From Alterinioella nitratireducens (GTDB lineage: Bacteria > Pseudomonadota > Alphaproteobacteria > Rhodobacterales > Rhodobacteraceae): 64,000 bases of DNA. Under the pieces are notes generated by a model that saw only the letters and a program-made list of their open reading frames with translations, searched no databases and had not been told where the DNA came from. The stretch lies in the NCBI RefSeq assembly GCF_013155465.1, contig NZ_JABJVX010000010.1:40431-104430 (forward strand), in the 5' to 3' direction. Positions 9,956 through 19,914 of this stretch are shown piece by piece. A program made the translations under genes and the position numbers. Every line of letters begins with the position of its first letter. Positions within the stretch are counted from its first letter, which is position 1.

Positions 9956-11046
9956 TCTTGCATGTCTACCTGGCACGGCGGTTCCTGCGGTCCTTCGTGA
10001 TCGTGCTGGCCGTGTTCATCGCGATCCTGCTGCCCATCGACCTGGCCGAACAGTTGCGCGCCATCGGCACCCCCGATGCGGGCCTGCGCCAGGCGTTTCA
10101 ACTGGCGCTTCTGAACCTGCCCGGTGCGCTCTACCGGATGCTGCCGCTTTTCATCATCCTGTCGACGCTGGTGCTGTTCCTGTCGCTCTCGCGCACTTCG
10201 GAACTGGTGGTGGTCCGGGCCTCGGGGCGCTCGGCGCTGAAATCGACCATCTCGCCGGTGCTGATGTCGATCCTGATCGGGCTGATCGGCCTGTTGATCA
10301 TCAACCCGCTGGTCGCCGCGACCGAGCGCCAATACGAGGTCACGATCCAGCAATTCCAAACCGGCGAGGAACGCACGCTGTCGGTCTCGGGCGAGGGGCT
10401 CTGGCTCAGGCAGGGCAATGCGGCAGGACAGACCGTGATCCGGGCCGCACGCGCCAATGCCGATGGCACCGAGCTTTTTGCCGCCAGCTTCTTCGTCTAT
10501 GACGAGGGCGGCCAGGCTTTGCGCCGGATCGACGCCGACCGCGCCGCGCTGGTCGATGGCGCGTGGCAGATGGCGGGCGCCAAGATCTGGCCGCTGACCG
10601 TGGCCAACCCCGAGGCCGAGGCCGTCACGCACGAGACCTATGCGCTGGCCTCGACCCTCACCCGCGACCAGATCCGCGACAGTTTCGGGCGCCCCTCGAC
10701 GGTGCCGATCTACGAGCTGCCCCGCTTCATCGCGCAGCTGCGCGCCGCCGGCTTCGCGGCGCTGCAACACCGGGTCTGGCTGATGACGGAACTGGCCAAC
10801 CCGCTGATGCTGGCCGCCATGGTGCTGATCGCGGCCAGCTTCACCATGCGCCACACGCGGTTCGGCAAGACCGGGATCATGGTCCTCTTCGCGCTGCTTC
10901 TGGGGTTCGGCATCTTCTTCTTGCGCAGCTTCGCGCAGGTCCTGGGCGAATCCGGCCAATTGCCCGTCGCGGTCGCGGCCTGGACGCCGCCGCTTGCCGC
11001 GATCCTCTTGTCGCTCGGCTTCCTGTTCCATACGGAGGACGGATGA
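9952..11046 (+). CDS. lptG: LPS export ABC transporter permease LptG
   Basis: This 364-residue partner of LptF has the same six-helix, central periplasmic domain plan. The first helix holds RRFLRSFVIVLAVFIAILLPIDLAEQ and the conserved segment LPLFIILSTLVLFLSLSRTSELVVVRASG is the typical coupling-helix region. The C-terminal helices run from about residue 275 to 358 (PLAAILLSLGFLFHTEDG). The start overlaps the lptF stop by four bases and the stop overlaps the lptD start, so the three LPS-export proteins are translationally coupled. Confidence 0.93.
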   Translation: MILHVYLARRFLRSFVIVLAVFIAILLPIDLAEQLRAIGTPDAGLRQAFQLALLNLPGALYRMLPLFIILSTLVLFLSLSRTSELVVVRASGRSALKSTISPVLMSILIGLIGLLIINPLVAATERQYEVTIQQFQTGEERTLSVSGEGLWLRQGNAAGQTVIRAARANADGTELFAASFFVYDEGGQALRRIDADRAALVDGAWQMAGAKIWPLTVANPEAEAVTHETYALASTLTRDQIRDSFGRPSTVPIYELPRFIAQLRAAGFAALQHRVWLMTELANPLMLAAMVLIAASFTMRHTRFGKTGIMVLFALLLGFGIFFLRSFAQVLGESGQLPVAVAAWTPPLAAILLSLGFLFHTEDG

Positions 11047-13184
11047 TGCGCGTTCTCCGCCTGATTGCCGTGTACCTGGTGCTGGCCCTGCCCGCCGCCG
11101 CGCAACAACAATTGCCCGCGACGCTGATCGCCGATGACATCCGTTTCGCGCGGCTGAACAACAGCGTCGTGGCGGCGGGCAATGTCGAGGTCCTGTACCG
11201 GGGCACCCGGCTTCAGGCCGCCGCCATCCGCTATGACGGCACCGACGACCTGATCACGGTCGAGGGGCCGATCACCCTGACCGAGGCCGATGGCAGCACC
11301 ATCATCCTGGCCGATTTCGCCGAGCTGTCGCGCGATCTGCAGCAGGGCGTGCTGCAATCGGCCCGCCTGGTGCTGGACCGGCAATTGCAGATCGCCGCGA
11401 CCCAGATCAACCGCGTCGATGGCCGCTACACGCAGCTTTACCAGACCATCGCATCGTCCTGCCAGGTCTGCGCGGCCAACCCTGTGCCGCTATGGGAGAT
11501 CCGCGCGCGGCGCATCGTGCATGACACCGAGGAACGCCAGCTCTATTTCGAGGAGGCGCAGTTCCGCGCCGCCGGCATCCCCATCATGTATCTGCCGCGC
11601 CTGCGCCTGCCCGATCCCACGCTGGAGCGCAGCACGGGGTTCCTGACGCCGCAGATCCGCGCCAACAACCAGATCGGCACCGGCATCCGGGTGCCCTATT
11701 TCATCACGCTCGGCGATCATGCCGATGTAACGGTGACGCCTTATGTCACCTTTGGTGAAAGCCAGACGCTTGAGATGCGCTATCGCCAGGCCTTCCGCAA
11801 CGGGTTCGTGGAACTGAACGGCGCGATGTCCTGGGACGAATTGAACGAGGAAACCCCGCGCTCCTACCTCTTTGCCACCGGCTGGTTCGACCTGCCGCGC
11901 GATTTCCTGCTGACCTTTGACTATCAGACCGTGTCCGACCCGGCCTATCTTCTGACCTATGATTATTCGGACGAGGACCGGCTGAACAGCCATATCACCG
12001 TGGCCCGCGCCCGGCGCGACGAGTATATCGAAGCCTCTGTCACCCGGTTCCGGTCGCTGCGCGACGCGGATAACAACTTCACCCTGCCGACACTGATGAC
12101 GGATGCCGAGATCATCCGCCGCTACGCGCCCGATTACATTGGCGGCATTGCCACACTTGGCCTGTCGACCCATAGCCACCAGCGCCGGTCCGACTCCGAC
12201 CTCCCTGAGCCTTCACCCGACTTGGGGCGCGACGTGACGCGGCTTAGCCTGGAGGCGAACTGGCGGCGTGACTGGGTGCTACCTGCGGGCGTGCTCGCCG
12301 CGGTGGAACTAGGCTGGATCGGGGATATCTACGATATTCGACAAGACAATCGGTTTGACGGTCCCGTCACCCGCACCACGCCCTTTGTCGCGGCAGAGCT
12401 GCGCTGGCCGCTGGTGCGTGCCAATCCAAACGGTGTGTCGCATCTGATCGAGCCGGTGCTGCAATATGTCTGGTCGCCCGACGACACTCCACTGATCCCG
12501 AACGAGGATAGCGGCGTGGTGGAGTTCGACGAGGGCAACCTCTTCTCGCTCAACCGCTTTCCGGGCGCGGACGGGCACGAGATCGGCCAGCGGCTGGCCT
12601 TCGGCCTGACCTATACCCGCGACGATCCGCTTGGCTGGAACCTCGGCGTTACCGTGGGCCGGGTCTGGCGCGACGACAACTACCGGCAGTTCACGCAAGG
12701 CTCGGGCCTGGATGGTCGGCGGTCGGACTGGCTGGTCTCGGCCTCAGTCGAGATGGGCCAGAGCTTCCTATTGATGAACCGGGCCATCTTCAGCGATGAA
12801 TTCAACGTCACCTCGAACGAGTTTTCGCTCGGCTGGCAGGGGGCGCAATTCGAAGTGGCCTCCTCGCTGACCTGGTTGCAGGCCGATGACGATGAGAGTC
12901 GTCCGCAGGACAGCGCTGAATGGGCCTTTGACGCGGCCTATGAATTCGACAGCCCCTGGGGCGCCTCCGTCGATTGGCGCTACGATTTCGAGGCCAATGA
13001 ACCCACCCGCGCGGGCCTTGCCGTGACCTATGCCACCGAATGCGTCGATGTGGAGTTTTCGCTCTCGCGTCGGTTCACAACCTCCGCTACGTTGGCCCCG
13101 GCAACGGATTTCGGCCTGACCGTGGCACTGAACGGGTTCGGGGCCTCCCGCGACGGGCGCCAATATGCCCGCAGCTGCCAATGA
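11043..13184 (+). CDS. lptD: LPS-assembly outer membrane protein LptD
   Basis: This is a 713-residue protein with a clear signal peptide (MMRVLRLIAVYLVLALPAAAQ). An N-terminal OstA/LptA-like domain (about residues 25-150) begins with LIADDIRFARLNNSVVAAGNVEV. The long rest alternates polar and hydrophobic residues as in outer membrane beta-strands. CQVCAANPVPLWEIRARRIVHD is the conserved block at the start of the barrel domain. LptD inserts LPS into the outer leaflet with LptE. The start at 11043 overlaps the lptG stop; ATG 11046 is an equally possible alternative. Downstream lies a SurA-like chaperone gene, which fits barrel assembly. Confidence 0.93.
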   Translation: MMRVLRLIAVYLVLALPAAAQQQLPATLIADDIRFARLNNSVVAAGNVEVLYRGTRLQAAAIRYDGTDDLITVEGPITLTEADGSTIILADFAELSRDLQQGVLQSARLVLDRQLQIAATQINRVDGRYTQLYQTIASSCQVCAANPVPLWEIRARRIVHDTEERQLYFEEAQFRAAGIPIMYLPRLRLPDPTLERSTGFLTPQIRANNQIGTGIRVPYFITLGDHADVTVTPYVTFGESQTLEMRYRQAFRNGFVELNGAMSWDELNEETPRSYLFATGWFDLPRDFLLTFDYQTVSDPAYLLTYDYSDEDRLNSHITVARARRDEYIEASVTRFRSLRDADNNFTLPTLMTDAEIIRRYAPDYIGGIATLGLSTHSHQRRSDSDLPEPSPDLGRDVTRLSLEANWRRDWVLPAGVLAAVELGWIGDIYDIRQDNRFDGPVTRTTPFVAAELRWPLVRANPNGVSHLIEPVLQYVWSPDDTPLIPNEDSGVVEFDEGNLFSLNRFPGADGHEIGQRLAFGLTYTRDDPLGWNLGVTVGRVWRDDNYRQFTQGSGLDGRRSDWLVSASVEMGQSFLLMNRAIFSDEFNVTSNEFSLGWQGAQFEVASSLTWLQADDDESRPQDSAEWAFDAAYEFDSPWGASVDWRYDFEANEPTRAGLAVTYATECVDVEFSLSRRFTTSATLAPATDFGLTVALNGFGASRDGRQYARSCQ

Positions 13185-14455
13185 TGAGCCGCGCCAAGAC
13201 AGGAATGAACGGAATTTTGACACCCATGACCATCCGCGCATCGCTGACCAAACGCCTATCCCGCCTCTTCGGCCTTGCCGCCCTGACCTGCGCCTTGAGC
13301 CTTCCGGCCACCGCGCAGCAAAGCCCGTTCGCGGCGGCGGTGACGGTGAACGGACGGGCCGTCACCTATTACGAGATCGACCAGCGCGTCGCCTTCATGC
13401 AGCTTCTGAACGCGCCGGGCAACCTGCCGGAACGCGCCCGCGAGGCCCTGATCGACGAGCGGCTGCAACGCCAGGTCGGCGACCGGCTTGGCCTGACCGC
13501 GACACCCGACCAGATCGCCGACGGCATGGAGGAGTTCGCCGCCCGTGCCGACATGGATACCGAAGCGTTTATCCGGGCGCTGGCCGATGAAGGCATCTCG
13601 GCGCAGACCTTCCGCGATTTCGTCGCCGCCGGACAGACCTGGCGCAACGTGGTGCGCGACCGCTTCGGCGGGCGGATCACGATCACCGAGGATGAGATCG
13701 ACCGCGCCCTGACGCTTGCCACCAGCCCCGATGGCGCGCAGATCAACTTTGCCGAACTGGTCATTCCGGTGACGCCGCAGACCGCCGAGGAGGTGCGCCT
13801 GCGCATCACGCAATTGTCGGAAACGCTCGACGGCTCGATCGGCGGCTTCTCGGCGGCGGCGCGGGAGTTTTCCGCGGCGGGCTCGGCGCGCAATGGCGGC
13901 GGCATCGGCTGGCGGCCCCTGTCGGCCATCCCGCCACAATTGCGCACCATCCTTCTGCCCCTGCCCATCGGCGGCGTGACCGAGCCGGTGCCGCTCGGCA
14001 ACGCGGTCGCCATCTTCCAGCTTCGCGGGCTGGAGGAGAGCGATTTCGTCACCCCCGACATCACCGCCGTGACCTATGCCGAGGTCCTGATCCCCGGCGG
14101 GCAGGCCGCGCAAGCCGAGGCAGCGGCCCTGCGCGACGAGCTGGACACCTGCAACGACCTCTACGGCGTGCGCCCCGGCGGCTTTACCCTGAACGAGGAT
14201 GTGCCGGTCGGCCAGGTGCCGGGCGATATCGCGGTCGAACTGGCGCGGCTGGATGCGAACGAGGTTTCCACCTCGCTGACCCGCGCGGGCGGCACGCAGC
14301 TGCTGTTCGTGATGCTGTGCAGCCGGGCCACGGAACTGCCCGAAGGCGGGCGCGACCAGGTGCGCGAGCAACTGTTCCAGCAGCGCATCGGGGGCTATGC
14401 CAATGGCTACCTCGCCGAATTGCGCGCCGACGCCATCATCGACGAGACCCCATGA
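13181..14455 (+). CDS. SurA-like periplasmic peptidyl-prolyl isomerase
   Basis: The frame gives 424 residues from ATG 13181, which overlaps the lptD stop. ATG 13226 (MTIRASLTKRLSRLFGLAALTCALSLPATAQ) gives a neater signal peptide and is a serious alternative. After the signal comes a SurA N-terminal chaperone segment (AVTVNGRAVTYYEIDQRVAFMQLL). A parvulin-like region follows with ARNGGGIGWRPLSAIPPQL near the middle. Only one clear parvulin module is visible, as in many alphaproteobacterial SurA proteins. It probably escorts LptD and other outer membrane barrels through the periplasm. The stop overlaps pdxA. Confidence 0.85.
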   Translation: MMSRAKTGMNGILTPMTIRASLTKRLSRLFGLAALTCALSLPATAQQSPFAAAVTVNGRAVTYYEIDQRVAFMQLLNAPGNLPERAREALIDERLQRQVGDRLGLTATPDQIADGMEEFAARADMDTEAFIRALADEGISAQTFRDFVAAGQTWRNVVRDRFGGRITITEDEIDRALTLATSPDGAQINFAELVIPVTPQTAEEVRLRITQLSETLDGSIGGFSAAAREFSAAGSARNGGGIGWRPLSAIPPQLRTILLPLPIGGVTEPVPLGNAVAIFQLRGLEESDFVTPDITAVTYAEVLIPGGQAAQAEAAALRDELDTCNDLYGVRPGGFTLNEDVPVGQVPGDIAVELARLDANEVSTSLTRAGGTQLLFVMLCSRATELPEGGRDQVREQLFQQRIGGYANGYLAELRADAIIDETP

Positions 14456-15438
14456 CCCCCGCCCCCATCGCCGTCTCCTGCGGTGAACCGGCGGGCGTCG
14501 CCCCCGAGATCATCGTCGGCGCGCGGGCGGCACTTGGCGGCGAATTGCCGTTCTTCGTGATCGGCGATCCGCGCCATTTCGCAGGGCTCGGGCTGGGATT
14601 GGCGGAGCTTTCCGATCCCTCCGAGGCCGCGCGCGTTGCCCCCGGCACCCTGCCCGTCCTGGCGCATCGTTTCGCGGGCGCGCGGGTGGCGGGCCAGCCC
14701 GACCCGGCCAATGCGCAGGGCGTCATCGACGTGATCGCGCGCGGGGTGGAGTTGGTGCGCAGCGGCGCCGCCTCGGCGCTCTGCACCGCGCCCATACACA
14801 AGAAGGCGCTGAAGGACGGGGCGGGATTTGCCTATCCCGGCCATACGGAATACCTGGCCGCGCTGGCGGGGGTGGAGCGCGTGGTGATGATGCTGGCCTG
14901 CGAGGGCTTGCGCGTGGTGCCGGTGACGATCCATATCGGCCTGGCCGAGGTGCCCGCCGCGCTGACGCCGGATCTGCTGGCCGACACGATCCGCATCACC
15001 CATGCCGCCCTGATCCGCGATTTCGGCCTGAGCGCGCCGCGCCTTGCCGTGGCGGGGCTGAACCCCCATGCCGGCGAAGGCGGCACGATGGGGCGCGAGG
15101 AGATCACGGTGATCGCGCCGGTGCTGGAGGCGTTGCGCGCCGAGGGGCTGGACATCACCGGCCCGCAATCGGCCGATACCATGTTCCACGCGGGCGCGCG
15201 GGCGGGCTATGACGCGGCGATTGCCATGTATCACGACCAGGCGCTGATCCCCGTAAAGACGGTGGATTTCGCGGGCGGGGTCAACGTGACGCTCGGCCTG
15301 CCCTTCATCCGCACCTCGCCCGATCACGGCACGGCCTTCGACATCGCGGGGCAAGGCCGCGCCGATGCGACCAGCATGATCGCGGCGCTGCGCATGGCGG
15401 CGGCAATGGGGGCAAGACGGTTCGGAGGCGCGCGATGA
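14452..15438 (+). CDS. pdxA: 4-hydroxythreonine-4-phosphate dehydrogenase
   Basis: This 328-residue enzyme oxidises 4-phosphohydroxy-L-threonine in vitamin B6 synthesis. The N-terminal AVSCGEPAGVAPEII is the family opening. Metal-ligand histidines lie in PGHTEYLA and YHDQALIPVKTVDF, and the C-terminal block GLPFIRTSPDHGTAFDIAG is complete. Length is normal. It overlaps the preceding gene by four bases and is followed by a repeat element before rsmA. The pdxA-rsmA pairing behind surA and lptD is a conserved proteobacterial order. Confidence 0.96.
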   Translation: MTPAPIAVSCGEPAGVAPEIIVGARAALGGELPFFVIGDPRHFAGLGLGLAELSDPSEAARVAPGTLPVLAHRFAGARVAGQPDPANAQGVIDVIARGVELVRSGAASALCTAPIHKKALKDGAGFAYPGHTEYLAALAGVERVVMMLACEGLRVVPVTIHIGLAEVPAALTPDLLADTIRITHAALIRDFGLSAPRLAVAGLNPHAGEGGTMGREEITVIAPVLEALRAEGLDITGPQSADTMFHAGARAGYDAAIAMYHDQALIPVKTVDFAGGVNVTLGLPFIRTSPDHGTAFDIAGQGRADATSMIAALRMAAAMGARRFGGAR

Positions 15439-15445
15439 GGGACGT

Positions 15446-15512
15446 TGCAGGGGGCGCTGCCCCCGTCGCCTTGCGGCGACTCCCCCGGGATATTTGCGGA
15501 ACAAAGAAGCGG
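15446..15512. repeat. Dispersed hairpin repeat, copy 2
   Basis: A GC hairpin (CAGGGGGCGCTGCCCCCG) and a second small hairpin (TCGCCTTGCGGCGA) precede CTCCCCCGGGATATTTG at about 15479-15495, then CGGAACAAAGAAG. This is the same design as copies 1 and 3. It lies in the 111-base gap between pdxA and rsmA, so it is inside an operon rather than at its end. Confidence 0.75.
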
Positions 15513-15549
15513 GCGGCGGCGCGCGTTAACCTTAACGGCGGGTTACGCC

Positions 15550-16392
15550 ATGGCCACGATTGACGGCTTGCCCCCGCTGCGCGAGGTGATTGCGGCGCAT
15601 GGGCTTTCGGCGCGCAAATCGCTCGGACAGAATTTCCTGCTGGATCTGAACCTGACGGCCCGGATCGCGCGCGCGGCGGGGGACCTGACAGGGGCGGATG
15701 TTCTGGAGGTGGGCCCCGGCCCCGGTGGACTCACGCGTGGCCTGCTGGCCGAGGGCGCGCGCCGGGTCGTGGCGGTGGAAAAGGATGCCCGCTGCATGGC
15801 CCCGCTGGCCGAGATCGCGGCGGCCTATCCCGGTCGGCTGAAGGTTCTGAATGCCGACGCGCTGGAGCTCGACTGGGCCGCGCATCTGACGCCGCCGGTC
15901 AAGATCGCGGCGAACCTGCCTTACAACGTGGGCACGGAATTGCTGGTGCGCTGGCTGACGCCGCCCGACTGGCCGCCGCTGTGGCAAAGCCTGACGCTGA
16001 TGTTCCAGCGCGAGGTGGCCGACCGGATCGTGGCCGGGCCGGGATCGAAGACCTATGGGCGGCTGGCGGTGCTGGCGCAGTGGCGCGCGACCGCGAAGAT
16101 CGTGCTGACCCTGCCGCCCGAGGCCTTCACGCCGCCGCCCAAGATCCATTCCGCCGTAGTGCATCTGGAAGCCCTGCCCGAGCCCCGATTCGAAGCCGAC
16201 CCGAAGGTGCTGAACCGCGTTGTCGCGGCGGGCTTCAACCAGCGCCGCAAGATGCTGCGCGCGGCGCTGAAGGGCGTGACCCCCGATATCGAGGATCGGA
16301 TCGTCGCGGCGGGCTTGAAACCGACCGACCGGGCCGAACAGGTCCCGGTCGAGGGGTTTTGCGCGCTGGCCCGTGAAGTGGCGAAGGCCTAG
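15550..16392 (+). CDS. rsmA: 16S rRNA adenine(1518/1519)-N6 dimethyltransferase
   Basis: This 280-residue enzyme (KsgA) dimethylates two adjacent adenines in the 3'-terminal helix of 16S r[24 protein letters not shown] is the family N-terminus, [16 protein letters not shown] the S-adenosylmethionine loop and [14 protein letters not shown] the catalytic NLPY motif. The C-terminal helical domain carries [17 protein letters not shown] 15550 is chosen because family members begin close to [13 protein letters not shown]. It ends the lpt operon, followed by a large inverted repeat. Confidence 0.96.
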   Translation: MATIDGLPPLREVIAAHGLSARKSLGQNFLLDLNLTARIARAAGDLTGADVLEVGPGPGGLTRGLLAEGARRVVAVEKDARCMAPLAEIAAAYPGRLKVLNADALELDWAAHLTPPVKIAANLPYNVGTELLVRWLTPPDWPPLWQSLTLMFQREVADRIVAGPGSKTYGRLAVLAQWRATAKIVLTLPPEAFTPPPKIHSAVVHLEALPEPRFEADPKVLNRVVAAGFNQRRKMLRAALKGVTPDIEDRIVAAGLKPTDRAEQVPVEGFCALAREVAKA

Positions 16393-16398
16393 ATCGTT

Positions 16399-16484
16399 TC
16401 AGGGTCACATTGCATCGGTTTTCTCTGTCTCGCCCCAACCGGGGCGAACGCGAAAACCGATCCACTGTTTCAATGAAACCCTGA
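16399..16484. terminator. Nested inverted repeat between convergent rsmA and DUF4167 gene
   Basis: Three nested pairs are visible: TCAGGGT/ACCCTGA (16399-16405/16478-16484), ATCGGTTTTC/GAAAACCGAT (16414-16423/16452-16461) and CGCCCC/GGGGCG (16431-16446, loop AACC). It fills the gap between two converging genes, so a bidirectional terminator role is likely. The size and nesting also resemble a small palindromic repeat element. Confidence 0.65.
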
Positions 16485-16494
16485 CACGCTCGGA

Positions 16495-17118
16495 CTATTC
16501 CGCCGCCTGCGGGCCACCTTGGTTCGAGGCATCGCCGCCATCATTGCCGCTGTCGGAAGTGCCCTCATCGGAGGTCTTCTTGGCCGGCTTGCGGGTGCGG
16601 GCGCGTTTCGGCTTGGGCGCGTTTTCCGGCGTGTCCACCAGGCCCGAGGGGCTGTCGCTGCCGGTGTCGATGACGGAATCGAAGGATTTGTCCTGATCCT
16701 GGCCGCCGCCTTGCTGATCGCCGCCCTGCCGGGAGGTGTTGGCCTCGGGCCGGTCGTCATTGCCGCCGCCCTGGTTGCCGCCGTCCTGGCCATTGTCGTC
16801 GTCGCGCTGCTGGCGGCGGGCCTGTGCCTGCGCCTGCTGCGCCTCCTGCTCGGCGCGCTTGGCGTCCTGTTCGCGCTGCGCCTCGCCCAACATCCGCGTA
16901 TAATGCTCGGCATGCTGCTGGAAGTTCTCGGCCGCGACCCGATCGTTCGACAATTGCGCGTCGCGGGTCAGCTGGTTGTACTTGTCGATGATCTGCTGCG
17001 GCGTGCCGCGCACCTTGCCTTCGGGGCCGGAACTGTCGAATACCCGATTGACGATATTGCCCATCGGCGAGCGGTTGCGGTTGCCCTTTGACCGCGAGCG
17101 GTTTTTAGATGATCTCAT
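16495..17118 (-). CDS. DUF4167 domain protein
   Basis: This 207-residue protein has its conserved part at the N-terminus: a basic start (RSSKNRSRSKGNRNR), then NRVFDSSGPEGKVRGTPQQIIDKYNQLTRDAQ and NFQQHAEHYTRML. These define DUF4167, found almost only in alphaproteobacteria. From about residue 85 onward it is low-complexity, rich in Gln, Gly, Asp and Asn, ending in a basic/acidic tail. The composition suggests a nucleic-acid-associated or disordered protein; no function is established. It is read leftward after prmC, separated by about 300 bases. Confidence 0.88.
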   Translation of the reverse strand: MRSSKNRSRSKGNRNRSPMGNIVNRVFDSSGPEGKVRGTPQQIIDKYNQLTRDAQLSNDRVAAENFQQHAEHYTRMLGEAQREQDAKRAEQEAQQAQAQARRQQRDDDNGQDGGNQGGGNDDRPEANTSRQGGDQQGGGQDQDKSFDSVIDTGSDSPSGLVDTPENAPKPKRARTRKPAKKTSDEGTSDSGNDGGDASNQGGPQAAE

Positions 17119-17414
17119 GGGTCTCGTATCTTTTCCAGTTAACCTGGGATAAAGTTCATTTCACGGGCGTGACGAAAACCTGTCGACGCGATCGCGAAAC
17201 CATGTGGTCTGCGGTGTCCCCGGCGGTGTTCCCTGGCATGGTCTGACTGATCAGTTGGGGGTGACCGCGGGGGGCCGGAGATCAACCCCTCGCCACGACC
17301 GCATGGCGTCTTGTAATCACGCAACCTGCGGTGAAACAAGGCCAAACTGCGCGGATCGCGGCCAATTCGGTGCATTTTGGCCGAAAACCGTGGCAGGAAT
17401 GCCCTTTGCGCGGG
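17119..17414. other. Intergenic stretch without a recognised gene
   Basis: About 300 bases lie between the prmC stop and the DUF4167 start. They must contain the DUF4167 promoter, read leftward. I see short GC inverted repeats but no convincing small gene or RNA. Confidence 0.4.
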
Positions 17415-18251
17415 TCACCGCCCAGGATTGCGGGCAATCACGACACGGTCTCTGCCATCCAGATCGGGACGGATCTCGGGGGTTTCAAGCCCCGCATCGG
17501 TGAAGAGGCGCGCAACCTGGCGCCCTTGCGTCGGTCCGATCTCGACCATGAGCGTGCCGCCGGGGGCCAAGTGCCGTGTCGCCCCCGCCGCGATCCGGCG
17601 ATAGGCGGTCAGGCCATCAGCCCCGTCGGTCAGGGCCAGGTGCGGATCGTGATTGGCCACCTCGGGCGAGAGGCCCGCCATCTCCTGCGCCGCGATATAG
17701 GGCGGGTTGGAGACGATGAGAGGGAACGGGCCGGCGATCTCGGCGAACCAGTCCGATCGGGTCAGCGTCAGACGCTCGGCCACGCCATGGCGCGCGGCGT
17801 TTTCGGTGGCGGCCTCAAGGCAGGCGGGATCCAGATCGCTCGCTACCCCGCGCGCCTCGGGCCATTCCGCCAGCAAGGTGACGGCAAGGATACCGGTGCC
17901 GGTGCCAAGGTCCAGGAGGCGCGGCAGGGGGCCAACCTCCAGCGCCGCCGCGATCAGGGTTTCGGTTTCCGGGCGCGGGTCCAGCGTGGCGGGGCTGACG
18001 ATGAATTCGCGGCCCCAGAACACACGCCGCGCGAGGATGCGCGCGACGGGTTCATGACGGGAACGCCGGTCCAGAAATTCCTGGAATCGCGCCATTTCAC
18101 CTTCCGACACCACCCGGTCGGGCTCCAGCGACAGCCGCCCCGCGGGCAGGCCGACCGCCCCGGCCAGCAAGAGCCGCGCATCGCGCGCGCCCCCCTCTAT
18201 CTCCGACAGCGTGCGCGCACCTTGCGCCAAAGCCGCGCGCAGGGTGGTCAT
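17415..18251 (-). CDS. prmC: Peptide chain release factor N5-glutamine methyltransferase
   Basis: This 278-residue enzyme methylates the glutamine of the GGQ motif in release factors RF1 and RF2. The N-terminal helical domain is followed by the methyltransferase fold with [16 protein letters not shown] (S-adenosylmethionine binding) and the catalytic [14 protein letters not shown], the NPPY motif that binds the target glutamine. Its ATG overlaps the prfA stop by four bases (ATGA), and the substrate gene prfA lies immediately upstream. This is the classical prfA-prmC pair. Confidence 0.96.
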   Translation of the reverse strand: MTTLRAALAQGARTLSEIEGGARDARLLLAGAVGLPAGRLSLEPDRVVSEGEMARFQEFLDRRSRHEPVARILARRVFWGREFIVSPATLDPRPETETLIAAALEVGPLPRLLDLGTGTGILAVTLLAEWPEARGVASDLDPACLEAATENAARHGVAERLTLTRSDWFAEIAGPFPLIVSNPPYIAAQEMAGLSPEVANHDPHLALTDGADGLTAYRRIAAGATRHLAPGGTLMVEIGPTQGRQVARLFTDAGLETPEIRPDLDGRDRVVIARNPGR

Positions 18252-19300
18252 TGCATCTCGGCCAGCATCCGCGCCTGGTCGTCGGCAGTGAGCGCGTCGA
18301 TGATCTCGTCCAGATCGCCCGCCATCACCTGGTCGAGCTTGTAGAGCGTCAGGTTGATACGGTGATCGGTCAGGCGGCCTTGCGGGAAATTATAGGTGCG
18401 GATGCGTTCCGAGCGGTCGCCCGATCCGACCTGGGATTTGCGGCTGGCGGCGCGTGCGTCATCCATCCGCTGGCGTTCGAGATCGAAGAGCCGCGCGCGC
18501 AGCACGTTCATCGCGATCTCGCGGTTGCGATGCTGCGATTTCTCGGACGACGTCACGACGATGCCCGACGGGATATGCGTGATCCGCACCGCCGAATCCG
18601 TGGTGTTCACATGCTGCCCCCCCGCCCCACTGGCGCGCATCGTGTCGATGCGGATATCGGTGGCGGGGATGTCGATTTCGACCTCCTCGGCCTCGGGCAG
18701 CACGGCGACCGTGGCCGCCGAGGTGTGGATGCGACCGCCGGATTCGGTGGTCGGCACGCGCTGGACGCGATGCACGCCGCTTTCGTATTTCAGCCGGGCG
18801 AAGACGTTCTCGCCGGTAATATGCCCAACCAGTTCCTTGATGCCGCCAAGCTCGGTCAGTTGTTCCTCGATGATCTCGAAGCGCCACCCCCGCGCCTCGG
18901 CATAGCGTTGATACATGCGCAAGAGCTCGCCCGCAAAGAGCGCCGCCTCATCGCCGCCGGTGCCGGGGCGGATCTCGATCATGGCGGGGCGGGCGTCGGC
19001 CTCGTCACGCGGCAGGAGGGCGATCTGCAAGGCCTGTTCGGCCTTGGGCAGGGCCTTGCGCAGGCGGGGCAGTTCCTCCTCCGCCAGGGGGGCCATTTCG
19101 GGATCGTCCAGCAGCGCTTCGGTCTCGGCGATCTCGGCTTGCAGGTCGTCGAAGGCCGCGATCTGTTCGACCACCGGCTTCAGCTCGGCATATTCGCGCG
19201 AGATGGCGGCGATTTCCTCTGCCCTGGGTCCGGCATTGAGCCGCGCTTCGAGATACTCGAAACGCTCGGTGATCTGGCGGAGGCGGTCGGCGGGCAGCAT
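18248..19300 (-). CDS. prfA: Peptide chain release factor 1
   Basis: This 350-residue factor reads UAA and UAG stop codons. [21 protein letters not shown] contains the universal GGQ that triggers peptide release. The anticodon-like region includes [14 protein letters not shown], close to the PxT recognition motif of RF1. The N-terminal coiled region ([21 protein letters not shown]) sets the start at ATG 19300; longer in-frame extensions upstream look non-coding. prmC follows with overlap. Confidence 0.96.
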   Translation of the reverse strand: MLPADRLRQITERFEYLEARLNAGPRAEEIAAISREYAELKPVVEQIAAFDDLQAEIAETEALLDDPEMAPLAEEELPRLRKALPKAEQALQIALLPRDEADARPAMIEIRPGTGGDEAALFAGELLRMYQRYAEARGWRFEIIEEQLTELGGIKELVGHITGENVFARLKYESGVHRVQRVPTTESGGRIHTSAATVAVLPEAEEVEIDIPATDIRIDTMRASGAGGQHVNTTDSAVRITHIPSGIVVTSSEKSQHRNREIAMNVLRARLFDLERQRMDDARAASRKSQVGSGDRSERIRTYNFPQGRLTDHRINLTLYKLDQVMAGDLDEIIDALTADDQARMLAEMQ

Positions 19301-19331
19301 CAGCGTGATGTGACGCGGGGGGGCCGCGCGG

Positions 19332-19799
19332 TCAAGGCCCCTCGGCCTCAAGGGCGGCGACGATACGCGCCACCCGCGCGCGGTTGGCGCCGAAGTCGGA
19401 CTGGCCGAAGCGCGAGCGCGAGAAGATCGCGACACGGGTGCCGGAGCCCGCGGGCGTCAGCTTGATCGAGACCGCATCGGGAAAGCGCATGAGGGGCGTC
19501 CGCGCGACATAGGTGGCGTGCCCTTGGGCCAGGTCGCCAGCGATGCGGGTTGTGTGCGGCAGGGACATCACGATGCGATGCAGGGCGGCGGCGGTGTCCG
19601 AGGGGGAAAGGGGCGTGACATGGGCGGGCGCGTCGCCGTCCCGGTCGCGCAGGATGTAGGCATTGGGCGTGGAGGGGCGCGACGCGGTTTCGGGATCGAC
19701 ATGCCAGCGGGCCGGTTTCATCGGGGCCACGCGGATCATCAGCGCGAGACCTGCGACAAGGGCCAGGGCGATGAGGAGGATCTGGAGGGAGAGGCGCAT
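19332..19799 (-). CDS. DUF1499 family protein
   Basis: This encodes 155 residues from ATG 19799. One N-terminal membrane segment ([20 protein letters not shown]) anchors it. The remainder shows the DUF1499 pattern: [32 protein letters not shown] and [24 protein letters not shown]. The block [16 protein letters not shown] is the most conserved part of that family. Function is unknown. It lies 31 bases upstream of prfA in the same direction and may be co-transcribed with it. Confidence 0.85.
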   Translation of the reverse strand: MRLSLQILLIALALVAGLALMIRVAPMKPARWHVDPETASRPSTPNAYILRDRDGDAPAHVTPLSPSDTAAALHRIVMSLPHTTRIAGDLAQGHATYVARTPLMRFPDAVSIKLTPAGSGTRVAIFSRSRFGQSDFGANRARVARIVAALEAEGP

Positions 19800-19855
19800 G
19801 TCAGAACCGGGGGGCTTGGGATTGGGGGTGTCGAATTGCTGCGCAATCCGATCCG

Positions 19856-19914
19856 TGGGGGGCTGTCTGCCCCCCACACCCCCCGAAGGTATTTGTGGCA
19901 AAATGAAAGATCAT
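19856..19914. repeat. Dispersed hairpin repeat, copy 3
   Basis: A hairpin (GTGGGGGGCTGTCTGCCCCCCAC, left arm from 19855) is followed by ACCCCCCGAAGGTATTTG and then TGGCAAAATGAAAG. It shares the hairpin, C-run, TATTTG and A-rich tail of the other two copies but is more diverged. It lies just downstream of ackA, which ends at 19911 on the minus strand. Confidence 0.6.
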
